Source: UBA8337 sp049889915
Lineage (GTDB): Bacteria; Pseudomonadota; Alphaproteobacteria; RS24
DNA: 15,659 bases
Direction: 5' to 3'
Assembly (NCBI GenBank): GCA_049889915.1
Contig: JBMHCM010000076.1
Span: forward strand, 1-15,659
Shown here: piece by piece, positions 7,508-13,830 of the stretch
How positions within the stretch are numbered: the first letter of the stretch is position 1
How the letters are laid out: each line of letters starts with the position of its first letter
Position numbers and translations under genes: made by a program
Notes under the pieces: generated by a model
What the model was told of the DNA's origin: nothing
What the model saw: only the letters and a program-made list of their open reading frames with translations
Databases searched by the model: none

Positions 7508-7604
7508 GGAAGGCTCTCCGACTCACTCAATCTGCTGTCACCCTATGAGGCCTCATGCAGCGCGTCAACCGCCGCCGCCCATTGGGTGCCCATTGGGTTA
7601 TGCG
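7508..7604 (-). other. cysE-DUF3126 spacer with a 12-base palindrome
   Basis: The 97-base spacer contains the exact palindrome ATGAGGCCTCAT at 7545-7556 and, nearer cysE, a direct repeat of ATTGGGT (7581-7587 and 7592-7598). No T-run follows the palindrome, so it is not an evident terminator. An operator or a processing hairpin are both possible. Confidence 0.35.
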
Positions 7605-8435
7605 TTAAATGCCGCCGCCATTATCGTCGAGCCCTTCATCAAGGCTGTGATCCATATGCCGCGACGGCTCAGGCGTCGATACCTTACCGACAATCTTGGC
7701 CGGCACACCGACCGCCGTCGTATAGGCAGGCACATCGGTCAACACCACCGAGCCGCCGCCAATTTTGGCGCAATCGCCAACACGGATATTGCCCAGCACT
7801 TTGGCCCCGACCGAGATAAGCACGCCATTGCCGATTTTCGGATGCCGGTCGCCGCCCTCTTTGCCGCTACCGCCCAGCGTCACGCCGTGCAACATGGAAA
7901 CATCGTCACCGACCACTGCCGTTTCGCCAATCACCACGCCGGTCGCATGGTCGATAAAAATACCTTTGCCGATTGTGGCGGCCGGATGAATATCGGTTTG
8001 AAACACTTCTGAGGCGCGGTTTTGCAAATATAAAGCCATGCCGCGCCGCTGATTGTTAATCAGCCAATGCGCCGCCCGATAGGTTTGCAGGGCGAGGAAG
8101 CCCTTATAATACAGCACCGGATCAAGATGCGCACGGCAAGCCGGGTCGCGGTCGAAATTGGCGACGATATCGGCCCGCAAGGCAGCAGCGAAACCGTCAT
8201 TGCCATTAAAAGCTTCTTCAAACACTTCGCATAGCGTGCGGGCCCCGATTTCAGAATTGGCCAGCTTTTCCGATAAATGCGAAGCCACCGCCATTTCCAG
8301 CCGTTCAAAGTTCAAAATCGTGGCGTGCAAAAAGCCCGACATGGCCGGTTCACGGTCGGCCAAATCGGCGGCTTCCTGACGGATGGTTGACCAAACCGGG
8401 TCAACCCGATGCAAATTTTCTGCCGTCTGCGACAT
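7605..8435 (-). CDS. cysE: Serine O-acetyltransferase
   Basis: Transfers acetyl from acetyl-CoA to serine, giving O-acetylserine for cysteine synthase. The 276-residue protein has the helical N-terminal domain (about 1-140) followed by a left-handed beta-helix of hexapeptide repeats (about 148-250). The catalytic pair is present: D148 in TDIHPAA and H163 in FIDHATG, spaced like D143 and H158 in E. coli. The LHGVTLGGSGK block (182-192) forms the CoA/serine loop. The C-terminus ends in GGGI; a terminal isoleucine is the residue that inserts into CysK to form the cysteine synthase complex, so complex formation is likely. The ATG at 8435 follows AGGAA; an in-frame start at 8513 lies upstream of the probable promoter and is rejected. 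cysE is divergent from the hydrolase operon and followed by DUF3126. Confidence 0.96.
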   Translation of the reverse strand: MSQTAENLHRVDPVWSTIRQEAADLADREPAMSGFLHATILNFERLEMAVASHLSEKLANSEIGARTLCEVFEEAFNGNDGFAAALRADIVANFDRDPACRAHLDPVLYYKGFLALQTYRAAHWLINNQRRGMALYLQNRASEVFQTDIHPAATIGKGIFIDHATGVVIGETAVVGDDVSMLHGVTLGGSGKEGGDRHPKIGNGVLISVGAKVLGNIRVGDCAKIGGGSVVLTDVPAYTTAVGVPAKIVGKVSTPEPSRHMDHSLDEGLDDNGGGI

Positions 8436-8473
8436 GATAAATTCCTGTTTGGGCTTTCGCCTCGTATCGGCAA

Positions 8474-8503
8474 AGGATACCATTGTGAGGAATCCTCTGG
8501 CAA
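8474..8503 (-). promoter_or_regulatory. Candidate cysE promoter with a palindrome in the spacer
   Basis: On the minus strand, TTGCCA (8498-8503) and TATCCT (8474-8479) are separated by 18 bases, a plausible sigma-70-type pair ending about 38 bases before the cysE start. The spacer contains the 11-base palindrome GAGGAATCCTC (8487-8497), well placed to act as an operator. The factor is unknown and the promoter is untested. Confidence 0.4.
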
Positions 8504-8536
8504 CCGCTATCACGCATTCCTTTTGAAGAGCTTTTT

Positions 8537-9343
8537 ATGCCGTTTATCCAAACCGAGACGCTGCAGCTTTATTATGAACAGGCCGGGCAAGGCCCCGATT
8601 TGCTGGTGGTCAGCGGCACCGGCAGTGATTTGCGGCAAAAGCCGAATATTATGGACAGCCCGCTGAGCTCGCATTTTCGCGTCACGAGTTTTGACCAACG
8701 CGGGCTGGGCCAAAGTGACAAACCGCAAGACGGCTATACCATGACCGCCTATGCCGAGGATGCGGCGGCGCTGATGGACGCGCTGAATATCCAGAAGGCG
8801 CATGTGCTGGGCATCAGCTTTGGCGGCATGGTGGCGCAGGAATTAGCCATTCGCCATGGCAACCGCATTGAGCGCTTGGCACTGTGGTGCACCGCCGCAG
8901 GAGGCGATGGCGGTGCGTCTTACCCGCTGCAGGAACTGGCTGATTTGGACGACGAAGCGAGCCTGCACGCCATGTTGAAGCTAAACGATACGCGCATTGA
9001 TGAGGCGGCCATTGCCGCCCATCCTGATATGCTGGAGGCAGCGCGCCAGCGCACTGATTTGTCGGCCTATATGCATGAGCCGAACTGGGCTGAAGGCCGG
9101 GCCGGGCAATTGGCGGCGCGGGCCATGCATGATTGCTGGTCACGGCTCGACCGCATTGCTTGCCCGACCCTGCTGATGGGCGGGCAGCATGACGGCATTG
9201 CCCCTCCCGCCGTGATGCAGGCCATGGCGACGCAAATTCCTGATGCGCGGCTGCAATTTTATAATGGCGGCCATCTGTTTATGCTGCAAGATGCGGCGGT
9301 GTTTCCCGATGTTATCGGATTTTTTCAGGAGTCCCACGCATGA
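8537..9343 (+). CDS. Alpha/beta-hydrolase (3-oxoadipate enol-lactonase-like)
   Basis: A 268-residue cytoplasmic alpha/beta-hydrolase. The nucleophile elbow GISFGG places S94; D219 in GGQHDGIAPP and H246 in GGHLFML complete the triad. The DQRGLGQSDKP segment (53-63) and the C-terminal TLLMGGQHD strand resemble PcaD-type enol-lactonases and related C-C or ester hydrolases, but no protocatechuate pathway genes are nearby, so the substrate is open. The ATG at 8537 is taken; upstream GAAGAG (8525-8530) is a modest ribosome binding site. It is the first gene of a four-gene operon and its stop overlaps the start of the crotonase-like gene in an ATGA (9340-9343), indicating translational coupling. 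It diverges from cysE with about 100 bases between. Confidence 0.92.
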   Translation: MPFIQTETLQLYYEQAGQGPDLLVVSGTGSDLRQKPNIMDSPLSSHFRVTSFDQRGLGQSDKPQDGYTMTAYAEDAAALMDALNIQKAHVLGISFGGMVAQELAIRHGNRIERLALWCTAAGGDGGASYPLQELADLDDEASLHAMLKLNDTRIDEAAIAAHPDMLEAARQRTDLSAYMHEPNWAEGRAGQLAARAMHDCWSRLDRIACPTLLMGGQHDGIAPPAVMQAMATQIPDARLQFYNGGHLFMLQDAAVFPDVIGFFQESHA

Positions 9344-10164
9344 CCGATTTTGCCCTTCCCGCCTCCGCCGAGCGCATTGACAGCGGCGCTGCGCGCTTGC
9401 TCGCCGCGATTGAGCAGACCGATAATGGCGCCATCGGCCATTTGCGCTTCAACCTGCCGGAAAAACATAATGTTGTTGATTTGGAGGGCTGGCAGGCCAT
9501 ACCGAAAATTATCGAAAAGCTAGCGACCCACGACAATATGCGACTTATTGTGCTGCGCGGGATTGGTGGGAAGGCGTTTGTCGCCGGGGCTGACATTGCG
9601 CAATTTGAAGAAGTGCTGACCGGTCCGGATGGCACTGACTTTGATAAGGCGACAATTTCGGCCTTTGACGCCATTGCCGCTTGCCCGGTGCCGACATTGG
9701 CAGCCATTGAAGGCTATTGCATTGGCGGCGGGCTGGGCATTGCGACAGCCTGTGATTTACGCATCAGCCGCGCCGACGGCAAATTCGGCATTCCGGCCGG
9801 TCGCCTTGGGCTGGCCTATCCGGCCAATGCGACGCGCCAATTGTCGGCGGCCATTGGCCCATCGCAGGCCAAGCGAATTTTGTTCACCGCGCATCCGGTC
9901 AATGCCGAAGTGGCACTGTCGATTGGCTTGGTGCACGAAGTGGCCGCGACAGAAGAATTTGACGCCATGCTGGACAAATGGGTGCACCGGATTTCCAATA
10001 ATGCACCGATGAGCTTGCAAACATCGAAATTTATCCTCGACAATCCGGAGGCACCGACGGCTGAGGTGAAAAAACGGCTTGCGGACTGTTTGGCCAGTGC
10101 CGATTATACCGAAGGACGCACCGCCTTTATGCAAAAGCGGTCGCCGGTCTTTACCGGTAAATAG
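9340..10164 (+). CDS. Enoyl-CoA hydratase/isomerase-family (crotonase-fold) protein lacking both catalytic glutamates
   Basis: A 274-residue crotonase-superfamily protein. The oxyanion-hole and CoA segment KAFVAGADIAQF (78-89) and the IEGYCIGGGLG block (123-133) are well conserved, as is the C-terminal helical tail RTAFMQKRSPVF. However, aligned with rat enoyl-CoA hydratase, the position of Glu144 is G133 (GGGLGIAT instead of GGGCELAM) and that of Glu164 is A153 (FGIPAGRLG instead of FGQPEILLG). Syn-hydration by the usual two-glutamate mechanism is therefore unlikely; isomerase, decarboxylase, C-C hydrolase or another crotonase activity is possible. Homologues with FGIPA at this site are, from memory, widespread and annotated simply as enoyl-CoA hydratase. 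It overlaps the upstream hydrolase gene by four bases and precedes the dehydrogenase by ten. Confidence 0.93.
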   Translation: MTDFALPASAERIDSGAARLLAAIEQTDNGAIGHLRFNLPEKHNVVDLEGWQAIPKIIEKLATHDNMRLIVLRGIGGKAFVAGADIAQFEEVLTGPDGTDFDKATISAFDAIAACPVPTLAAIEGYCIGGGLGIATACDLRISRADGKFGIPAGRLGLAYPANATRQLSAAIGPSQAKRILFTAHPVNAEVALSIGLVHEVAATEEFDAMLDKWVHRISNNAPMSLQTSKFILDNPEAPTAEVKKRLADCLASADYTEGRTAFMQKRSPVFTGK

Positions 10165-10174
10165 GGAGTGAGAG

Positions 10175-10963
10175 ATGGATTTTTCGGATCAAGTAGCGAT
10201 TGTTACCGGCTCGTCAGCCGGTATTGGTGAAGCGGCAGCCATTGGCATTGCCGAAGGCGGCGGCAAGCTGGTCATCAATTACTCCAAAAGTGCCGAGGCG
10301 GCCGAGAAAGTCGTTGCCGCCTGTAAAGCCGCCGGTGGTGATGCGATTGCCGTGCAGGCCGATGTCTCCAGCGATGCCGACGGCAAAAAGCTGGTCGAGG
10401 CGGCGATGGACCAATGGGGCCGATTGGATATTTTGGTCAATAATGCCGGCACCACAAAATTTATGGACCATGACAATTTGGAAGGTCTGGACGCCGCTGA
10501 TTTTGAGCAGATTTACGCGCTTAATCTTATCGGCCCGTATCAGATGATTAAACATGCGCGGCCGCATATGAAGCAGTCAGATGCGCCGTCCATCGTCAAT
10601 ATTTCATCGGTCGCCGGTGTGCGCGGCATCGGCTCATCCTTGGCTTATGTCGCCTCAAAGGGCGCGCTCAACTCAATGACGCTGGCATTGGCGCGCTCGC
10701 TGGGGCCGGATAATATTCGCGTCAATGCGGTCTGCCCGGGCTTTGTCGGTACGGACTGGTTTCGCAACGCATTTGGTGATGAAGTGTTTGAGGCGATTGC
10801 TGAGGGCCAAAGAAAAGGCACGCCGATGGGCCGTGCCGGTAGCCCGCAAGATACCAAAGGGCCGATTTTGTTTTTTGCCAACCGGATGAGCGCCCATGTA
10901 ACCGGTCAACTTATGGTGGTGGATGCCGGTATGCTTTTGGGCATGCCGTTTAAAATTGGATAG
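10175..10963 (+). CDS. Short-chain dehydrogenase/reductase (FabG-like)
   Basis: A 262-residue classical SDR, NAD(P)H-dependent, cytoplasmic. The cofactor motif TGSSAGIG is at 11-18, NNAG at 89-92, the structural N117 in YALNLIG, and the catalytic S145, Y158 and K162 (YVASK) are all present. The PGFVGTDW segment (188-195) and the C-terminal GQLMVVDAGM are typical. In position 36-38 the sequence YSK, rather than an acidic residue after strand 2, leans towards NADP(H), a weak inference. Substrate is unknown; its neighbours suggest reduction or oxidation of a 3-hydroxyacyl or related intermediate in a catabolic route. GGAGTGAGAG precedes the ATG. It lies ten bases after the crotonase-like gene and eight before the M20 gene, so is part of the same transcript. 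Confidence 0.93.
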   Translation: MDFSDQVAIVTGSSAGIGEAAAIGIAEGGGKLVINYSKSAEAAEKVVAACKAAGGDAIAVQADVSSDADGKKLVEAAMDQWGRLDILVNNAGTTKFMDHDNLEGLDAADFEQIYALNLIGPYQMIKHARPHMKQSDAPSIVNISSVAGVRGIGSSLAYVASKGALNSMTLALARSLGPDNIRVNAVCPGFVGTDWFRNAFGDEVFEAIAEGQRKGTPMGRAGSPQDTKGPILFFANRMSAHVTGQLMVVDAGMLLGMPFKIG

Positions 10964-10971
10964 GAAGCGAC

Positions 10972-12237
10972 ATGAGCGCCGAGCTGAAAAAACAAGTTTG
11001 CGATGTGATTGACGGCATGGCCGATGAGCTGGTTGAAGCCAGTCACGCCATTCATGCCAATCCGGAAATCGCTTTTGAAGAAAAATTCGCGCATGGCCTT
11101 TTGACCGATAAGGTTGAGGCGCATGGGCTGAGCGTTGAGCGCCATGCCTGCGGCCTCGACACGGCGTTTATTTCCAGCTTCGGTAAGGGCGAGACGGAAG
11201 TCGGCATATTGTCAGAATATGACGCCCTGCCCGGCATCGGCCATGCTTGCGGCCATAACATCATCGCCACCACAGGCCTTGGCGCTGCGCTGGCCTTGTC
11301 GAAACTCAATGGCAGCCTGCCCGGCCGCGTGCGCTATCTCGGCACACCGGCCGAGGAAAGCGGCAATGGCAAAGAGTTGATGGCGCGGCAAAACGCTTTT
11401 GACGGGCTGGACGCCGCCATGATGGTGCATCCGGCAGGCGTTGACCTCATCACCATGCCCAGCCTTGCGGTCAATGAGGTGCGCGTCACCTATACCGGCA
11501 AAGCGGCGCATGCCTCGGCCATGCCGTTTGCCGGTGTCAACGCCTTGGACGGTCTGGTAACCGCTTATCAATCAATCGCTCAATTGCGCCAGCACATTAA
11601 ACAAAGCGAGCGCATTCACGGTATTTTCAACGAGGCCGGGCTGGCCCCAAATATTGTGCCCGACCGCGCTGTCGGCACATTTTATGTGCGTGCCGCCAAT
11701 GGTCTGGAACTGGCCGAATTGAAAAAGCGCGTGCAAAATTGCTTTGAAGCAGGCGCGCTGGCCGCCGGTTGCGAGGTGCAAATCGATTGGGCCTTGGGCG
11801 ATTATCTGGAAATCAAAGATAGTTGGCCGATTGCTGATCGCTATAAACAAAATGCCGAAAGCTTGGGGCGTGACTTTTTTCCGCTGGAAAAAATGCCGGG
11901 CAGCGGCGCCGGCTCCACCGATATGGGCAATATCAGCCACCGCGTGCCGTCCATTCACCCGATGATTGCCTGCGCGCCGCCTAGCGTGGTGATCCACAAT
12001 CCGGAATTCGCCAAATGGGCCGGTTCGGAACGCGGCGACAAAGCGGTGATTGACGGCGCCAAAGCACTGGCCATGACCGCCATTGATGTGCTGACCGACA
12101 AGCAATTGATGCAACAAGCGCGCGATGAGTTTGCCGAAACGGCCGCCTTTTCAGCCGAGTCGCTGGTTGCGGCATGGCATGGCGAAGGCGGCCACGAAAA
12201 TGGTGATGCGTCGCTTGGCGGCTGTGGCTGCTGCTAG
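10972..12237 (+). CDS. M20-family amidohydrolase/metallopeptidase with cysteine-rich tail
   Basis: A 421-residue di-metal hydrolase of the M20D branch (aminobenzoyl-glutamate hydrolase, PM20D2 and hippurate hydrolase relatives). Metal-site residues: C93 and H95 in GHACGHN, the E128/E129 pair in TPAEESG, H153 in MVHPAG and H342 in VVIHNPEF. The lid or dimer domain spans about 165-280 (YTGKAAHASAMPFAGVNALD at its start). Such enzymes remove an acyl or aryl group from an amino acid or peptide amide; substrate unknown. There is no signal peptide. The C-terminus ends in HENGDASLGGCGCC, three cysteines in the last four residues (C418, C420, C421), outside the catalytic fold and unusual for the family. 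AGGAAG overlapping the previous stop serves the ATG at 10972. Last gene of the operon; a weak terminator follows. Confidence 0.92.
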   Translation: MSAELKKQVCDVIDGMADELVEASHAIHANPEIAFEEKFAHGLLTDKVEAHGLSVERHACGLDTAFISSFGKGETEVGILSEYDALPGIGHACGHNIIATTGLGAALALSKLNGSLPGRVRYLGTPAEESGNGKELMARQNAFDGLDAAMMVHPAGVDLITMPSLAVNEVRVTYTGKAAHASAMPFAGVNALDGLVTAYQSIAQLRQHIKQSERIHGIFNEAGLAPNIVPDRAVGTFYVRAANGLELAELKKRVQNCFEAGALAAGCEVQIDWALGDYLEIKDSWPIADRYKQNAESLGRDFFPLEKMPGSGAGSTDMGNISHRVPSIHPMIACAPPSVVIHNPEFAKWAGSERGDKAVIDGAKALAMTAIDVLTDKQLMQQARDEFAETAAFSAESLVAAWHGEGGHENGDASLGGCGCC

Positions 12238-12244
12238 CCCTCTT

Positions 12245-12266
12245 GCCGCTCCCTCTTGCGGCTTTT
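12245..12266 (+). terminator. Possible weak intrinsic terminator after the four-gene operon
   Basis: GCCGC (12245-12249) can pair with GCGGC (12258-12262) around an 8-base loop, followed by TTTT. It lies just after the M20 stop. The stem is short and the T-run brief, so termination may be partial. It overlaps the -35 box of the next candidate promoter. Confidence 0.4.
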
Positions 12267-12284
12267 CGCGACAGCGTTTATAGA
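12256..12284 (+). promoter_or_regulatory. Candidate promoter for the CHCC zinc-finger gene
   Basis: TTGCGG (12256-12261) and TATAGA (12279-12284) are separated by 17 bases, a fair sigma-70-type pair about 40 bases before the start of the next gene. The assignment rests only on consensus and spacing. Confidence 0.35.
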
Positions 12285-12323
12285 ACGGCCAAGCTAATCG
12301 ATAAGACCCGATAGGATTAAGAC

Positions 12324-12512
12324 ATGGCGCAGGCGGCAATTCCGAAATTCAGCAATGATGACGGCGCAGAAGAAATCTTCGTAAACGTCAAAGAGTTTGA
12401 ATGCATCGGCGCAGCCGCGCCATATGACCATCCGCATGTCTATCTCGATATGGGCAGCGAAACGGAAATCATTTGCCCCTATTGCTCGACCCGTTACCGC
12501 TATAAGGGCTAG
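12324..12512 (+). CDS. CHCC zinc-finger domain protein (NDUFS6-related)
   Basis: A 62-residue protein with the zf-CHCC pattern of alphaproteobacterial proteins and the C-terminal domain of mitochondrial complex I subunit NDUFS6: C27 (FECIGA), H36 or H38 in DHPHVYLDMG, then C51 and C54 in CPYCSTRYRY. It should bind one zinc. In mitochondria this domain helps complex I assembly; in alphaproteobacteria it is a stand-alone protein, plausibly an accessory of NADH dehydrogenase, but no nuo genes are in the window. AGGA at 12313-12316 precedes the ATG. A 14-base copy of the end of this gene, including its stop, recurs 81 bases downstream. It is the best-supported small gene here. Confidence 0.92.
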   Translation: MAQAAIPKFSNDDGAEEIFVNVKEFECIGAAAPYDHPHVYLDMGSETEIICPYCSTRYRYKG

Positions 12513-12592
12513 GCAGCTTGTCTGCCCAAGCCCGCCTTGTGCAAGCGAGCCGCCGCGCGAAGTGCGGCGCGCGAGACGCGCTATAAGGGCTA
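12498..12592. repeat. 14-base direct repeat flanking a hairpin insert at the 3' end of the zinc-finger gene
   Basis: CGCTATAAGGGCTA occurs at 12498-12511, spanning the last codons and stop of the zinc-finger gene, and again at 12579-12592. The 67 bases between hold a GC-rich hairpin with arms CGCCGC (12551-12556) and GCGGCG (12564-12569). The layout resembles a small palindromic element bounded by a duplicated target, or a local duplication. It does not alter the protein. Confidence 0.6.
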
Positions 12593-12640
12593 AGCCCCAA
12601 ACAATACGCTTTCTTCTTGTTGCCTGACGCGAAGTGCGGC
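12556..12640. repeat. Paired REP-like hairpin repeats sharing a 13-base core
   Basis: The core CGCGAAGTGCGGC is present at 12556-12568 and 12628-12640. Each copy is the centre of a hairpin; the second has arms GCCTG (12622-12626) and CAGGC (12640-12644) plus an inner CGC/GCG pair. The 11-mer AGCCCGCCTTG upstream of the first copy (12529-12539) recurs at 15433-15443 in the tRNA-proximal repeat region, suggesting a dispersed palindromic family. Confidence 0.5.
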
Positions 12641-12652
12641 AGGCTCACACCC

Positions 12653-13636
12653 ATGTTTGCACGCAAGAAAAACATCATTCTGCAAGGCTTGTCTTATCTC
12701 GCCTTGGGTCTGCTTGGCCTTATTGTGCTGGCGTTATTATCGCTGACCATGATGATTGCCGAAGACCTGCCGCGGGCCGATATGATTGAGAAATATCGCA
12801 CCCCCAATTCATTTTTCTATCCGCTAACCTCCGGCGCGGTGGTGCATATCACCGATAGTGGCGGGCAGGACAAACCGGCGCTACTGCTCATCCACGGCTC
12901 TAACGCCTCGCTGCATACATGGCTGCCATGGCACCAGCATTTGGCGGCGCATTATCGGCTGATTGCTTTTGACCTGCCGGGCCACGGGCTGACCGGCGCC
13001 ACCCCCCAAGATGACTATTCGATACAGGCCATGGCCGATTTTACCCGCGAGGTCGCAGCGCTGTTTAAGCTGCCACGCTATAGCCTCGCCGGCAACTCCA
13101 TGGGCGGCGCAGTGGCTTTGCAAGTCGCGCTCGATGCGCCGCAAGCGGTTGATGCGCTGGTCTTGGTGTCGTCTTCAGGCATGCGGCGCAATGCCGATGA
13201 TGAAAGCGTCGGCGCGTTTAAGCTGGCCAATTCAGCACTTGGGCGCATGGCCATGCGCTATGTCACGCCGCGCTTTACGCTGGCCGGCACGCTGCGCGGC
13301 GTGGTCGCCGATCCGGATAATTTTGTTACCGATGAAATGGTCGATCGTTATTGGGAATTGCTGCGCATGACCGGCTCGCGCGATGCCACCATTAAACGCT
13401 TTGCCGGCCCGCGCCGGCCGCTGGAACCGCGGCTTGGCGAATTGGATGTGCCGACGCTCATTCTGTGGGGCCAACAAGACCCGCTGATTAAGGTTGAATA
13501 TGGCATCGCCATGAATGCCGCCATTGTCGGCAGTTTCCTGAGGCTCTACCCGCAGGCCAGCCATTTGGCGCATGAAGAAATTCCCATGCAGACCGCCCGC
13601 GACACGCATATGTTTTTGGCCGATATCGTGCAGTAG
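12653..13636 (+). CDS. Membrane-anchored alpha/beta-hydrolase
   Basis: A 327-residue alpha/beta-hydrolase with an N-terminal basic stretch and one hydrophobic helix (about residues 12-36), so probably tethered to the inner membrane with the catalytic domain outside. Triad residues: S149 in GNSMGG, D276 in GQQDPL and H304 in ASHLAHEE; the HGSNASLHTW segment (81-90) forms the oxyanion loop and DLPGHG (107-112) is typical of the family. A cap domain lies near 178-255. Esterase, lipase or haloalkane-type activity cannot be distinguished. The ATG at 12653 is preferred; an in-frame TTG at 12617 lies upstream of the repeat hairpin and has no ribosome binding site. The site before 12653 is also weak (AGG at 12641-12643), and the hairpin at 12622-12644 sits directly upstream, which may lower expression. 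Confidence 0.9.
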   Translation: MFARKKNIILQGLSYLALGLLGLIVLALLSLTMMIAEDLPRADMIEKYRTPNSFFYPLTSGAVVHITDSGGQDKPALLLIHGSNASLHTWLPWHQHLAAHYRLIAFDLPGHGLTGATPQDDYSIQAMADFTREVAALFKLPRYSLAGNSMGGAVALQVALDAPQAVDALVLVSSSGMRRNADDESVGAFKLANSALGRMAMRYVTPRFTLAGTLRGVVADPDNFVTDEMVDRYWELLRMTGSRDATIKRFAGPRRPLEPRLGELDVPTLILWGQQDPLIKVEYGIAMNAAIVGSFLRLYPQASHLAHEEIPMQTARDTHMFLADIVQ

Positions 13637-13645
13637 TTTTACTGA

Positions 13646-13676
13646 TTGACTTTCGCCTCGCCCGCCTTTTACGGTT
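13646..13676 (+). promoter_or_regulatory. Weak candidate promoter before the structured segment
   Basis: TTGACT (13646-13651) is a good -35 hexamer; the best -10 partner, TACGGT at 13670-13675 with 18 bases between, keeps only three consensus positions. If used, transcription would begin near 13682, the first base of the long inverted repeat. Confidence 0.25.
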
Positions 13677-13681
13677 TTATG

Positions 13682-13778
13682 GCTTGATTACTAACGACAA
13701 CCCTTGGTCGGGTTGCTCGCCCAATAAAAAACCCTCCGGGGAAATAAGCGGGATTCCTACTTTCGTTAGTGATTAAGC
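13682..13778 (+). other. Long inverted repeat enclosing two hairpins (structured RNA or miniature element)
   Basis: GCTTGATTACTAACGA (13682-13697) faces TCGTTAGTGATTAAGC (13763-13778). As RNA this is a 16-pair stem with two G-U pairs; as DNA, 14 of 16 positions are complementary. Inside are a hairpin CAACCC/GGGTTG (13698-13703, 13710-13715) stacked directly on the stem, and CCC-TCCG-GGG (13732-13741), which as RNA has a UNCG-type tetraloop. The fold is a three-way junction. It lies between the hydrolase stop and the interrupted lipoprotein gene. A leader RNA, a small RNA, or a nonautonomous inverted-repeat element would all fit. Confidence 0.5.
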
Positions 13779-13802
13779 ACAGCCCGGCACGACCGGCGCT
13801 GT
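13779..13802 (+). other. Hairpin directly after the long inverted repeat
   Basis: ACAGCCCGG (13779-13787) pairs with CCGG (13793-13796) and GCTGT (13798-13802), giving nine pairs with one bulged C and a 5-base loop. It abuts the preceding element without a gap and ends 13 bases before the GAGGAGG ribosome binding site at 13816-13822. There is no T-run. Confidence 0.5.
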
Positions 13803-13830
13803 TCAATAACAATAAGAGGAGGAAATCCCG

